Source: Acidovorax sp. 69
GTDB taxonomy: Bacteria; Pseudomonadota; Gammaproteobacteria; Burkholderiales; Burkholderiaceae_C
Reading direction: 5' to 3'
Assembly (NCBI RefSeq): GCF_002797445.1
Contig: NZ_PGEP01000001.1
Coordinates: 1,363,001-1,427,000 of the forward strand
DNA length: 64,000 nucleotides
In this document: positions 28,101 to 36,310 of the stretch, one piece after another
How positions within the stretch are numbered: position 1 is the stretch's first letter
How the letters are laid out: every line of letters begins with the position of its first letter
Program-made: the position numbers and the translations under genes
The notes under the pieces: model-generated
What the model was told of the DNA's origin: nothing
The model's database searches: none
What the model saw: the letters and a program-made list of their open reading frames with translations, nothing else

Positions 28101-29282
28101 TGGCGCGAGTTCCATCGCGGCCTTCTTGCGAGCCGGGTACTCGCGCACCATCTTTTGAACTGCATCGCGCAGTGCATTCGTGTCCTGCTCGGAGGGGTGC
28201 CCGGCCGGGGATCCGCCGGCCATGACGACGGGAAGCACCCCAGCAAAGTCCGAGTCCGGGAACCGATCCCGAAGTTGGCCGACCAAGACAGCCAGGCCGG
28301 ATTGAGTCGAGCAGACCAATGGAACGCCTGCACAAAGCGCCTCCCAGCCAGCCAGTCCGAAGCCTTCGTGCCATGACGGCATCAGCGCCACGTCGGCATT
28401 GATGAGGTAGTCATGCAGATCTTCCTGCCGATTCGTGAACGGCATCGGTTCCAGTTCAAAAGCGGCGTCCTCGCGGACGTCTCTTTTCAATATGTCGATG
28501 AGCTCGCTGTCCTTCTCGGGATCGACACCACACGCATAGAAGTGCCCGCGCTGCGTCCAGCGCCCAGGGGTTGCACTCGACCTTTCCGCGACATAGGCGG
28601 CTTTCACGGCGCGAACTGCCAGCACCCCGTTCTTGATCGGGTCGTCCTCAAGGCCTAGTCTTCCGCTCATATAGAAGCTCAGCGCCCCATCGCCCTCGGC
28701 TTGCGCCCTGATGGTTGAACTTCCAGGTGTCAGTGCAATGACCCGGTCCTTGCGATCGCGACGCGCCTTCTGAAATCCATCGGCCAGCAGTGGCCCGATA
28801 GCAAACGCAAAGTCGGCGGCAAAGACAACAGCGTGCTGCCTGCGTGACTTCTCAAAGACGCTGGGCAGCGACTGCCCCTTGCGTCGCGAGTATTCGGCGT
28901 AGTCCATGTGACTGATCACTGCCGACTTCACCGACGTGTCGCGGCCCAGCCGAATCTGCAGATCCTTGGCGCAGTCGATAGCCAATTGACCCGTCTTCAG
29001 ATCATGCCCGATGACCAATATCCCTTCGATATCGGGCAGCGGCGTCTTCAGAACCTCTTTAAGAACGGTCTCCAGCACCACATCGACTTCAAAGGTCCTA
29101 GGACTGATGACCTCGACCTTCAAGGGAGTGGCTGTCTTCAACGCCTCCTCAACGACGCAAATGCAACGGCCGCCCTTTGGAATGATGTTGGCGACCCCTC
29201 GTGCCAATCCCGTGTTGACCACGTTGATGCCACCATGCGTGCTGCCCCAACCTGTGGCAATGCATACAACAATGTAGGCCAC
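25068..29282 (-). CDS. Glycosyltransferase (GT4-like) fused to B12-binding/radical SAM protein
   Basis: 1404 aa, GTG start with GGGAGAGAGA just upstream. Residues 1-415 are a GT-B glycosyltransferase: glycine-rich TGWGSTHGGINVV near 10-22, then SWHEGFGLAGWEALCAGVPLV with the GT4 E-x7-E pair E306/E314. Residues about 420-830 are helical, possibly HEAT-like. Residues about 845-1000 resemble a cobalamin-binding Rossmann domain (PPLGLGLLATHISNLGHDVHL; VLVVGGPAA). Residues about 1055-1300 are radical SAM, with the 4Fe-4S cysteines 1069, 1073 and 1076 in KGCDWNCSFC, and IQFIDDNLLP and FGVESGN typical of the B12-dependent class. Substrates are unknown. First gene of the minus-strand cluster continuing to 21371. 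I know of no named family with this fusion. Confidence 0.7.
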   Translation of the reverse strand: MAYIVVCIATGWGSTHGGINVVNTGLARGVANIIPKGGRCICVVEEALKTATPLKVEVISPRTFEVDVVLETVLKEVLKTPLPDIEGILVIGHDLKTGQLAIDCAKDLQIRLGRDTSVKSAVISHMDYAEYSRRKGQSLPSVFEKSRRQHAVVFAADFAFAIGPLLADGFQKARRDRKDRVIALTPGSSTIRAQAEGDGALSFYMSGRLGLEDDPIKNGVLAVRAVKAAYVAERSSATPGRWTQRGHFYACGVDPEKDSELIDILKRDVREDAAFELEPMPFTNRQEDLHDYLINADVALMPSWHEGFGLAGWEALCAGVPLVCSTQSGLAVLVGQLRDRFPDSDFAGVLPVVMAGGSPAGHPSEQDTNALRDAVQKMVREYPARKKAAMELAPLIRQLFTWEGCAAELLANAKWPWANPRDWFQRQLAAQRAVDSRDGAAGAEMMLTALEACQSGHVERDWGQVCSAMNFFSDVGATATMKDRWEFKTALETIGRAISEALASHVKAGGLPILDTVFLDLCWRFMAAASKLAKNFGDFKALLPDVMRDRIFGDGFLRKELLFYVSRYSADFDGRFDDQAGDFLEPLVKHLPHDSALRIRVARLCVTNPNLKRVINTEGLPDFAEESARCARAMARPFDIGELLQREADIAPTALALFSLKPDAARQSMEQPIGFFNRLDPKNEVTKTWRGDKRLAAGMITVSISSAHVFHVLEAMANDEEEAIRWAALDLAFSPVLRVRLASSDASSGSGRTLCAKLGKIVDIAVSFDGGHPWLAREFLHHYREEHSSKDPWPAQLAKFTLTDFPKSRELFGPSVGHKGGTLGRQMHPEVIDARERAAEFVKRVLLVLPPISVQTAAGRAASKTSTPPLGLGLLATHISNLGHDVHLIDCHRFPNLVTDVINRAKTFNLIGFNTVFSTVRSTRQMLSRIRNATGRPVLVVGGPAANLDGWQFSAMNEGDRENWDFAISDDAVGNLELLVEALKTTNPWPLSNGLVANPHSSFVALRDVKVMPAAAVTGVDKPASDLGWMKIQLDRRLYAGPEGPYEPGKTRDVKGRVHEAHVVMSKGCDWNCSFCTERRSLSKGERRREVDSILEEIRQLAVSHPNLRIQFIDDNLLPQIASPENAGSVRVKEGVAWAERFLNGLATIRRERSGSLTWRGIFRLEDFDAYEAQGEKGGFVNLLSAAGCNMLAFGVESGNAARRFSVKAGGRKFTNQVIRNLFRRLRDAGIFTKAYFIIGGHKENARLTRETISFAVSSGATLAYFALYKDFVRAQKQLSQDRGLRDPVTESLLDYEQMLSAWDDAFTTRTHIVAAPVAASLSEPVDAAERRTYQQLARLGFRFEDLVKYNDYHAKDGPAGEVLNRVTWNKPDQYFAMVEKAYRTFYLRRDFVLDFKQLVAAGY

Positions 29283-29483
29283 TTCTCTCTCCCTCTGTTC
29301 GTTTGACGGCAGATCTCACTGCCACACGGACCGTTTCTGATGGACTGTGTCTTTTAGTGAAGTCGAAGCGAATGTCCACAGCCCTGCCTTAGTAAGGGCA
29401 ACGTAGCTTTCTAGCTGTGACGATAACGATTATGAAGGCTCACTAGGTACACCGGCTGGGCTACCCCGGTCGGGTAAACGCTC

Positions 29484-29739
29484 ATGGTTGGCCTCAAAGC
29501 GGTCGCTAGATTCTTCTCGACGCTTAAGATCGAGCGCTGCGCTCGCACGGTGTACCTAAGCAGAGAACAGGCAAGGGCCGATATTTTCGATTACATCGAG
29601 CGGTTCTATGACCCGCCCAGGAAACACTCAAAATTGAACTACCTCAGCCTGGTTCAATTCGAATAGCGGGAGCGATTCAAGGGCCAAGCAAAGCGTCCGG
29701 GAAACTGGGGGAAGCCCACACTCCGGGAGCACCGATAAG
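29484..29739 (+). pseudogene. IS3-family transposase C-terminal remnant
   Basis: The C-terminal rve segment of an IS3 OrfB: VARFFSTLKIERCARTVY, then REQARADIFDYIERFYDPPRKHSKL and SLVQFE. An in-frame stop at 29664-29666 interrupts it before RERFKGQAKRP. The catalytic core upstream is missing. A scar between the upstream end of the radical SAM cluster and the next gene pair. Confidence 0.75.
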
Positions 29740-30104
29740 GCATGCGGCTTTACCTGAATTGGATTCACGATGGTGAGGGCGCTAGCTTCTTCATATCCGA
29801 CCTCCACACGGCGTGCGAAACAAGTTTGGACTGAAGTCTCCATGGGGTCACCGCGACCTTAGCGAAGTGTTAACTAAGCGTGTTTTACCTTACTGGGTGG
29901 CGTGTGGTTTGGTAACCGTGAGCGGTGGAGACGTGATTGTTATCGGATCACGGCCACGAAGGTAACGACGTTCAGCTGGCCGACGATGCGACCCGTTCGG
30001 TAGCCGATAGTGCTTCGCTTCTCCGTACCGATGCGGATGTTCACGCAGAAAGCTTGAAACCAATCACCTACTCCCATTGAGCCCCCTAGGCTGCGTGTGA
30101 CCGC
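29740..30104. other. Intergenic stretch, no gene seen
   Basis: About 365 bases after the IS3 remnant. Frames are short and no motif is recognisable. It probably contains IS3-associated debris and the 3' region of the DUF2726 gene. Confidence 0.5.
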
Positions 30105-32771
30105 TCAAGTTCTAACGCCAGACAGGTCTTCCAGCAGACCACGCGCTTGGTCGTACCCGGGCAAGTCGGCGCGCAGGCTGCGCACCAGTTCATCGACGTG
30201 CTCGGCGACCTGGGCACGGATGGTGTTCTCGGACGGGCTGCCGACCGGCCGAAGGCGCATGAACGGAATGCCGGCGGCTGCGAACAGCCGGTCCTTCTTG
30301 TTGTCGTTCCGTTGCTGGCGCTCGGTGTCGTGCCAGACCGAATCGACTTCGATGGCCAGCATGGGCAGGTAGGTCGTCGACGACACGACGACGATGTCGA
30401 CGCTCGCCCGCAGGTAGTAGCCGAAGTCGTCATCGCTCACCAGCTCCTTCATGCGGTCGAAGCTCATGACGCTCTGCAGCGCGCAGTTCGGGAACACGAG
30501 GTGGTTGGGGCACAACTGCACCAGCACCTGGTAGATGGTGAACTCGCGCTGGCTGTTGAACACTTGCTTGACCGCGCTGGTGCCCTGGGAGCGAACAATC
30601 CTGCCGATGACCGCGTGCTGAGACTCGCGTTCAAGCAGCGGCGCGATGTGCGGGTTGATGCGGAAGGTCTTGTCCGTGACCAAGAGCATCCCGAGCTCGA
30701 CCAGCTTGTCGTAGTGTCGGCCGGCCCAGGTCAGGTCCATGCCGGCGTACTCCGCCACCTCGGCCAGGCCGTTGTAGCTCTTGATGCTGGCGAACACGCT
30801 GAGCAGCTTGCGCGCAGGTGCGGTCAGCGACGGCCAGCGACTAACCGCCGTCCGCTCGAACTGGTCGCGTTTGTTCAGGGTGGCAAGGCGCGCCTTCGCA
30901 TCCGTCAGAAGCTGCTGCACCACGTCGGCGCGACTCGACGTCGGCATCTCCTCTTGAAGCTTGTCGACGAACTGCTGCACTTGGCCCAGGTCCTCGGACC
31001 GGGCCCAAAGCAGCTTGGCGTTCTTCACACTGACGTCGGGCAGGTTCTCGGCGGTGTCGAGGTTGATGAGGTAGTAGTGCAGGGCATCGTCCGGGTCGCC
31101 CGCGACCTGCTCGAGGTAGGCCAGCCGGAACGAATGCTCCTTCTCAAGAAGGTCATCGCTGAAGTCGCGGGCCAGGGGCAGCAGCTGGGCTCGCACCTTG
31201 TCGCCAAGCTTGGACAACGCGTCGAAAATGTCCCCCACGACCTCGAGCCACATGCGCCGGGTCTTCTCGGTCATCTGCTGGCGCACCGCCGACAGTTGCT
31301 CGAGTGCATCGAGCACCGGCCAGGCTTCGGGCTCATCGAGGTCCTCGCCGCTGAGGTCGCCAGAGTAGTAGTTCTGCGGCATCGGCACGCCAGCACTTGT
31401 CGCTCGACGCATAGCGTCGAGCAGCAGGCGCATCCGACCCGCCACTCCTTGGATGACGTAGGCCGCCGCGAGCTGGAAAGACAAGCTCTGCTCGCATAGC
31501 CAGGCAAGGCCCGGCATGTCCTCGTCGCCGTGCGCCTCGTCCTCCAGCGGGGAGTACTGGGTACTGGCGGTGAAAATCCGATAGAGGCTCTCGAGCTCGG
31601 CTCGCCGTGCGAAGTCCTCGGGCGAATGCTCATACAGCCGCAACAGCAGGTCGCCGACCGATGCCATGTGCAGCCCTGACATTCCCACGTAGATTTCCTG
31701 CACCCCCTCGGACAGCGTCATCGTCAGCTGCTCCCCGAACCAATGGGCGTCAGCATCGGCTAACCGCATCAAGGCGCGCACCGCGAGCGACAAATGCTCG
31801 TCCACGTCGGCGGGCGCGGCCGACAGGGCACAAAGCACCCGGCGAAGCCCTTCACAGGCATCGCAGGCGAATGGCTCGGGGAAGCGCTGCAGCAGGTCGG
31901 CCAAGCCCTCGCCGGGGGTGTGCTCGAGCATCCACATGAAAGCCCAGGCACGAGGTGTCAGCCGCAGTTGCGCGCGGCCCGACGATTCGTCCTTCGGCAA
32001 GGCGATGAGGGAGCTCTCGCTCGGGCATGGAAGCCGAAGAAGCGCGTCCCCAACTCGCCCATAGTCCCACGGGTCAGCCATCAGCAGGTCGAGGTCGAGC
32101 CGCAGCACATTGACGAGTGCACGGCCCTCTTCATCGAGGGCTCCGCCCTGCTCTGCCGCCGCATAGGCTTCGCTGAGCGCCAAGGTGAGGTCTGGAAGGG
32201 CGGCCAGCGTCTCCTGGTCAGTGGCCGAAATTTCCTCGCCCCGCCGCCCCTCCCTGGCCCGCAGCAGCGTCAGCGCGCGCCCTCGAAGCTTCCGCAGCCA
32301 GTCGACATTCGTGAGCTCCATGCAGGCACGCGACAGGCGCCGGAACGCTTGTGCGCTGCCGTCAATCGACCACCCCTTGGATTCAAGATACAGCTCGAAC
32401 TCCGGCAGGGTGTGCAGCGCACCGACGCGGGCGGCCAACTGCTCGAGCGCGTCATCGAACTCCTTGCGTGCAGCCGTTGGCAGGTCGTAGATGGACTGCA
32501 CGCCGGGCGGATAGAGGCCAACAATTTTGAGCCGCAGTTGCCACACCTCAGCTTCCTTGCGGTCGTCCTCGTGAATGGCCCTCAACGGCACACGGCCCAG
32601 CGCGAGAATCTCGGCCCAGGCCTTGTTGTCAAAGTGAGCTCGAGCCGAGGCCTGCATGTCCGCCAAGCGGAACTGCGACTCCGCGAAGGAATCCGGCTCG
32701 ACGGCGATGGCACTCACCGCGGCCACTACTGCGGCCGTCGCCTGCAGCTTTTTCTTCGACTTCTTACTCAT
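30105..32771 (-). CDS. Large protein with C-terminal DUF2726 nuclease-like domain
   Basis: 888 aa from the ATG at 32771 (MSKKSKKKL, GGAGGG upstream); a longer frame adds 20 residues with no ribosome-binding site. The start overlaps the stop of the upstream gene by four bases (ATGA). Residues 1-25 are Lys-rich. Residues about 40-680 are helical and repeat-like, possibly TPR/HEAT. A winged-helix-like segment follows (ASIKSYNGLAEVAEYAG, WAGRHYDKLVELGML). Residues about 750-850 match DUF2726, a PD-(D/E)XK-type domain: D792 (ASVDIVVV), E808-x-D810 (AIEVDSVWHD), K825/K826 (NKKDRLFAAAGIPFMRLR). This suggests a sensor-nuclease layout, though activity is inference. Stable partner: the 557-aa protein upstream. 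Confidence 0.65.
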   Translation of the reverse strand: MSKKSKKKLQATAAVVAAVSAIAVEPDSFAESQFRLADMQASARAHFDNKAWAEILALGRVPLRAIHEDDRKEAEVWQLRLKIVGLYPPGVQSIYDLPTAARKEFDDALEQLAARVGALHTLPEFELYLESKGWSIDGSAQAFRRLSRACMELTNVDWLRKLRGRALTLLRAREGRRGEEISATDQETLAALPDLTLALSEAYAAAEQGGALDEEGRALVNVLRLDLDLLMADPWDYGRVGDALLRLPCPSESSLIALPKDESSGRAQLRLTPRAWAFMWMLEHTPGEGLADLLQRFPEPFACDACEGLRRVLCALSAAPADVDEHLSLAVRALMRLADADAHWFGEQLTMTLSEGVQEIYVGMSGLHMASVGDLLLRLYEHSPEDFARRAELESLYRIFTASTQYSPLEDEAHGDEDMPGLAWLCEQSLSFQLAAAYVIQGVAGRMRLLLDAMRRATSAGVPMPQNYYSGDLSGEDLDEPEAWPVLDALEQLSAVRQQMTEKTRRMWLEVVGDIFDALSKLGDKVRAQLLPLARDFSDDLLEKEHSFRLAYLEQVAGDPDDALHYYLINLDTAENLPDVSVKNAKLLWARSEDLGQVQQFVDKLQEEMPTSSRADVVQQLLTDAKARLATLNKRDQFERTAVSRWPSLTAPARKLLSVFASIKSYNGLAEVAEYAGMDLTWAGRHYDKLVELGMLLVTDKTFRINPHIAPLLERESQHAVIGRIVRSQGTSAVKQVFNSQREFTIYQVLVQLCPNHLVFPNCALQSVMSFDRMKELVSDDDFGYYLRASVDIVVVSSTTYLPMLAIEVDSVWHDTERQQRNDNKKDRLFAAAGIPFMRLRPVGSPSENTIRAQVAEHVDELVRSLRADLPGYDQARGLLEDLSGVRT

Positions 32772-34441
32772 TCGCCCTCCTTGATGCAGTCGATGTCCAG
32801 GTAGATGGCGTGCCCGAAGGCGAACGACCACATATTGGGAAGCTTCTCGATGACGCCTTCCGTCGAGATGAGGTGCGGCATCACGCCAACGTACATCTCC
32901 AGGCCCATTGCTTCGAGCTTCAGCCGCAGCTCCTCGCCGTCCCCGGCATAGCAGAGGTACGGCAGCGGGTCGTCACTTTCGACGAACTGCCCAAGCTGCT
33001 GCATCTTCTGGATGCGGATGGAGGCACTGAAGTCCTCGATGGCATCGCGAATGCCTTCGACCTGGTCGGGGGTCAGGTCTCGCGGCGTCCGATAGCGCAC
33101 GAAGTCCACACGCGGCATCAGCGAGCGGATGAGGGTGTCGTCGACGGCCTTGGCCAGCTTCGCCCGCGGCGGTGAGGCAAAGAGTTTGTTGGGGTCCTTG
33201 AGCTTCAGGTGTTCCGCCAGCGTCATGACGAAGCCAACCTTTACCTCAGGAACCTTGTCCTGCTCGATGCCGGTTTCGGCGCAGAACGAGTCCCAGTCGT
33301 GGCCAGCGTCGTTCAGCGCGTGGAATACCCGATGAAGGTCGACGCGATAGGTGTCGTCCGGGCCGCTCAGGTATTTCAGCTGCTTTGTGAGGTGGTGGTG
33401 CTTCACTTTGCCGCCGAGGATGCGCTTGGCCAGACGGTAGCGCCGAAGCAGCTTCTCGGATTCGGCCCCGGTCAGCATCGAGTGAGCCTGGCCAGGAACG
33501 TAGTCGTTGGGGTGCAGGGTCGTCATCTGCCACACATAGCGGCCCTTGCCGACACGCCAGGCGGCCTCCTCCAGGGAAATGTCCAGCGGCTGGCCCTTCG
33601 CTTCGTCCTTAACGGCCAGCTCGAGTTGGGACCAGCACGTCATTTCGTCGCCGCGGGCGATTTCGAACCCGTCGCCTGGCATCAGCTCGTTGTCCTCGCG
33701 AAGGAGCACCAGCTCGGAATTGCAGGTGTCGTCGGGCGTGACGGGCAGCGGGATGGCCGGCAGGCTCGCCAACACTTCGGATCCGTGTCGACCGCAAATC
33801 TGGAGCGTTGCTACCCCGTCCAGGATGGCCTTGTCGGTTTCCTCCAACCGCCTGCGGACCATCTCGAACGCCGCCGGCGCCTCGGCCAGCCAGCCCTGAG
33901 GGCCGCCAAGCGGAGTAATGGACAGTGCCGGCACCATGTCGGTCTCGCCGGCGACGCTGTCCTTCTTCGGCTCCGGCACGCAAACCAGGATGAAGTCGCT
34001 GCCGAACCGAACCTCGAACACCTTGGTGGGCTTGACCTGATGCCAAGCCTCGAGCCACTCGGCGAGCCGCGGCGCGAGCTCGTGCCAGCTGGAGAACTCC
34101 TCCTCCGGCGCCTTGACCACCATGGCGAGCTTGAGCTTCGGGGTGAGCGGCTCCAGATTGAGGGCGTGCCAGCTGGACCGGCCGAGGATGCGGGACGCGG
34201 CGTCCAGCGCTGCTGTGTGCTTGAGAGCGACGCCCGTGTCGCTCAGAGCCTTGCGCAGGCGCTTGGCCAGGAGCTTGGGGTCTTCATCGGGCCGGGGCTG
34301 GAGGCCTTCGACGACCTTGAGCGCGGCCTCGGAGGTGAAGCGGGGCACCTTGAGATGGACGTAGGTCCACAGGGCTGCGGCCGTAGCCTGTAGGTCTTGA
34401 GGGGAAGCGGGATGCGCCGTCGGCGCAGCAGTGTTTGCCAT
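32768..34441 (-). CDS. Uncharacterised 557-aa partner of the DUF2726 protein
   Basis: ATG at 34441 with AGGAG seven bases upstream; the track-style extension to 34462 lacks a ribosome-binding site. The N-terminal region contains KLLAKRLRKALSDTGVALKH and ALDAASRILGRSSWHALN. That resembles the small helical domain (alternating K-x-x-A, H-x-x-ALD-x-x-A, S/N-WHAL) found at the start of glyoxalase-superfamily and plasmid-borne proteins. The rest is mixed and unrecognised, with no catalytic signature. The stop overlaps the start of the DUF2726 gene, so the two proteins are made together and probably act together. Confidence 0.6.
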   Translation of the reverse strand: MANTAAPTAHPASPQDLQATAAALWTYVHLKVPRFTSEAALKVVEGLQPRPDEDPKLLAKRLRKALSDTGVALKHTAALDAASRILGRSSWHALNLEPLTPKLKLAMVVKAPEEEFSSWHELAPRLAEWLEAWHQVKPTKVFEVRFGSDFILVCVPEPKKDSVAGETDMVPALSITPLGGPQGWLAEAPAAFEMVRRRLEETDKAILDGVATLQICGRHGSEVLASLPAIPLPVTPDDTCNSELVLLREDNELMPGDGFEIARGDEMTCWSQLELAVKDEAKGQPLDISLEEAAWRVGKGRYVWQMTTLHPNDYVPGQAHSMLTGAESEKLLRRYRLAKRILGGKVKHHHLTKQLKYLSGPDDTYRVDLHRVFHALNDAGHDWDSFCAETGIEQDKVPEVKVGFVMTLAEHLKLKDPNKLFASPPRAKLAKAVDDTLIRSLMPRVDFVRYRTPRDLTPDQVEGIRDAIEDFSASIRIQKMQQLGQFVESDDPLPYLCYAGDGEELRLKLEAMGLEMYVGVMPHLISTEGVIEKLPNMWSFAFGHAIYLDIDCIKEGE

Positions 34442-34963
34442 GGATGAACTCCTAGAGAGCATCGAGGGACGGCACGCGTTGTCCGGCTCTCCAAGTGGAG
34501 GTCATCGAGCCGGGGAAAGGGAACTCTCGCAATCCAACTGGCTTTGCCGTGCCGGACAGGGTCCGGTGCGTGCACTGACGGGCGCCAACTTGCCCACGAT
34601 TCGGCTTGAACCGCAGGTAGATCGTAAGAAGGAGCGGCTACCGGTGTCAACTACTAATGGAGCACCTACGTCAGGTCTCACTTACACCTGACATTCAGCT
34701 TTGCGAACTTGAGCGACTGCACCCAGCCTGAAGCAGCCGTATCGACCATTTTTCAGCTGCATTCATTCGCTTCATCCCATCCAAAGCAGTCACCTCCCAC
34801 TGGAAGCCCTCGCTTCTTATCTTTTGTGGGACGACCATCAGCGCCCCCCCCCGAGCTGCGTTCACATCTGCTCAGACCAAAAAAAGAAGCCACAATAAAA
34901 AAGAGACCAGGCCACAGCCTAGTCCCCTTCAACAGTAGTGGCCAACGCCACATTCGCCAGGCC
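34442..34963. other. Intergenic stretch with no clear gene
   Basis: About 520 bases upstream of the 557-aa gene, likely containing its promoter. No frame here has a ribosome-binding site together with protein-like composition. No repeat or hairpin stands out, apart from an A-rich tract near 34880. Confidence 0.5.
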
Positions 34964-35392
34964 TCACCCCAGCCTGCACAACTCCATGTTTACCTTGACG
35001 AGCTCTGACTCGTGAACCCACCCGAGGGTGGAGTTCGGACCAAACTCGGCGTCATGGACTCCCTTCAACTGCACCCACTCCTGAAACCGCCCCACCACCC
35101 GCAAGGTAAACCCCTTCATCAGGATCATCTTGGGCTTGGTGTCCTCGTACGGCACAGCAGTCTCAAATACCCGCGTGCCTACAAACACCGTACGGTTCTT
35201 CACCTCCTTGCTCAGCGGCCGCACGCAAGCCGAAGTCTCCGGCTGTGGTGACTGCGCCCATGCGCCTTGCACCAGCAACGCACACAAAAGGCCGCCAGCT
35301 AGCAATAGGGCAGGGCAGGTAACTCCCTGGTGGTGCCTAGGAATTGCTTTCGTTCCAACATCTTGAACCTGCTTATTTCTTGTTGTCTTCAT
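34964..35392 (-). CDS. Exported SH3-like hypothetical protein, 142 aa
   Basis: AAGGAG precedes the ATG by seven bases. A long signal peptide is centred on CPALLLAGGLLCALLVQGAWA, giving cleavage after residue 46 or so. The mature part of about 95 residues has an SH3b-like layout (RTVFVGTRVFETA, LRVVGRFQEWVQLKGV, LGWVHESELV). Such domains bind peptides or cell wall. It lies in a run of small envelope proteins on the same strand (35417-36200), so probably co-expressed with them. Confidence 0.65.
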   Translation of the reverse strand: MKTTRNKQVQDVGTKAIPRHHQGVTCPALLLAGGLLCALLVQGAWAQSPQPETSACVRPLSKEVKNRTVFVGTRVFETAVPYEDTKPKMILMKGFTLRVVGRFQEWVQLKGVHDAEFGPNSTLGWVHESELVKVNMELCRLG

Positions 35393-35416
35393 TGCATATC
35401 TCCTTTCCGCGCCAGA

Positions 35417-35746
35417 TCAGCGCCCGTGTTTCTGAACACACTCGATCAAAGCCTTCGCAAAATCTGCCTGCAGGGTCTGCAGCGGAATCCCGCCCCGGCT
35501 CTCCGCAAACTCATCCAGGTTCTTGAGGTCGTAGCGCTCGCCCATCTTGTCCACCGCGCACTGACAGGTCTTCTTGCTGCTGCCCCCATCAGTGCAGCCC
35601 TTGACCATCATTCGTTCCGTCTTGGAGCCAGAACACCCCACCAAAGCCAGCACGGCACCCAACGTGAGTGCTGTGATCACACCCCTGGACCCACGGATCC
35701 AGCTTTGCAGACCCACTAGCTGCGCCCCCGTCATTCCGAATCGCAT
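35417..35746 (-). CDS. Small lipoprotein, 109 aa
   Basis: ATG at 35746 with AGGAGG upstream (AAGGAGGGGTT). A lipobox LALVGC follows a hydrophobic stretch, with an unusually long N-region for a lipoprotein signal. The mature part has four cysteines (KGCTDGG, KTCQCAVDKMGE, ECVQKHG) and helical segments. No family recognised. Next to other small envelope genes on the same strand. Confidence 0.65.
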   Translation of the reverse strand: MRFGMTGAQLVGLQSWIRGSRGVITALTLGAVLALVGCSGSKTERMMVKGCTDGGSSKKTCQCAVDKMGERYDLKNLDEFAESRGGIPLQTLQADFAKALIECVQKHGR

Positions 35747-35822
35747 AACCCCTCCTTGTGTATAAAAACGCACGCCCAGCCCTCCAGGCGCGCTCATCGT
35801 TCTGTTCCCAACTCAAAGCCCC

Positions 35823-35957
35823 TCACCGCTTTCCACTGTTGGCCATCCCAATCAGCAGCCAGAGCACGATCACTCCCAGCCCGAACCAGAAGCCCAGCGA
35901 GGCAAAGAACAGGTAGACCATCAAACACACCAAAATCACCTGTGCCAAAAACGCCAT
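35823..35957 (-). CDS. Small membrane protein, 44 aa
   Basis: ATG at 35957 with AGGAG upstream and a TGA at 35823. The translation starts MAFLAQVILVCLMVYLFFA and continues with a second hydrophobic stretch ending GMANSGKR. It therefore has two membrane segments. Function unknown. Lies between the lipoprotein gene and another small membrane gene, 21 bases from the latter's stop. Confidence 0.6.
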   Translation of the reverse strand: MAFLAQVILVCLMVYLFFASLGFWFGLGVIVLWLLIGMANSGKR

Positions 35958-35978
35958 GGTGCTTTCTCCTGTCCAGCC

Positions 35979-36200
35979 TTAACTGGCCATCACAAACGCC
36001 ACCATGGCAACGATCAGTAAGCCCCCAATGAACTTGCCCAGTCCTGGCAACACCATCACAGGCCACACCAACCCCTGGCCCAGGTGGTACGCAAAACTTC
36101 GGTAGGGCTCATCCCCCCAGTTGTTGGCATAGATCGCATACAGCAGCCCGAACAAGAAATACCCCACCACCACCCAACGACCCCAAGCAAACCGCTTCAT
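35979..36200 (-). CDS. Small inner-membrane protein, 73 aa
   Basis: ATG at 36200 (MKRFAWGRWVVVGYFLFG) with a near-perfect AGGAGG ribosome-binding site; the longer frame to 36233 lacks one. Two hydrophobic helices, WVVVGYFLFGLLYAIYA and FIGGLLIVAMVAFVMA, with an amphipathic linker. No family recognised. First gene of the small envelope run, divergent from the XRE regulator. Confidence 0.6.
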   Translation of the reverse strand: MKRFAWGRWVVVGYFLFGLLYAIYANNWGDEPYRSFAYHLGQGLVWPVMVLPGLGKFIGGLLIVAMVAFVMAS

Positions 36201-36310
36201 GGCAATTCCTCCTAAAGTTGAAGCACTAACCACTCAACATTCCCACGGAGCGCACAAATAGTGATGCAAACTCCGTAGATGCAAAGAAGGCAAAACCGCA
36301 TCCTCTTGCG

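Noticed and set aside
30147..31499. 450-aa plus-strand open frame
   Set aside because: Antisense shadow of the DUF2726 gene; composition (Val/His/Gln/Leu-rich, no motif) is that of a reverse-complement frame in high-GC DNA.
33209..34393. 394-aa plus-strand open frame
   Set aside because: Shadow of the 557-aa gene on the other strand, with no recognisable domain.
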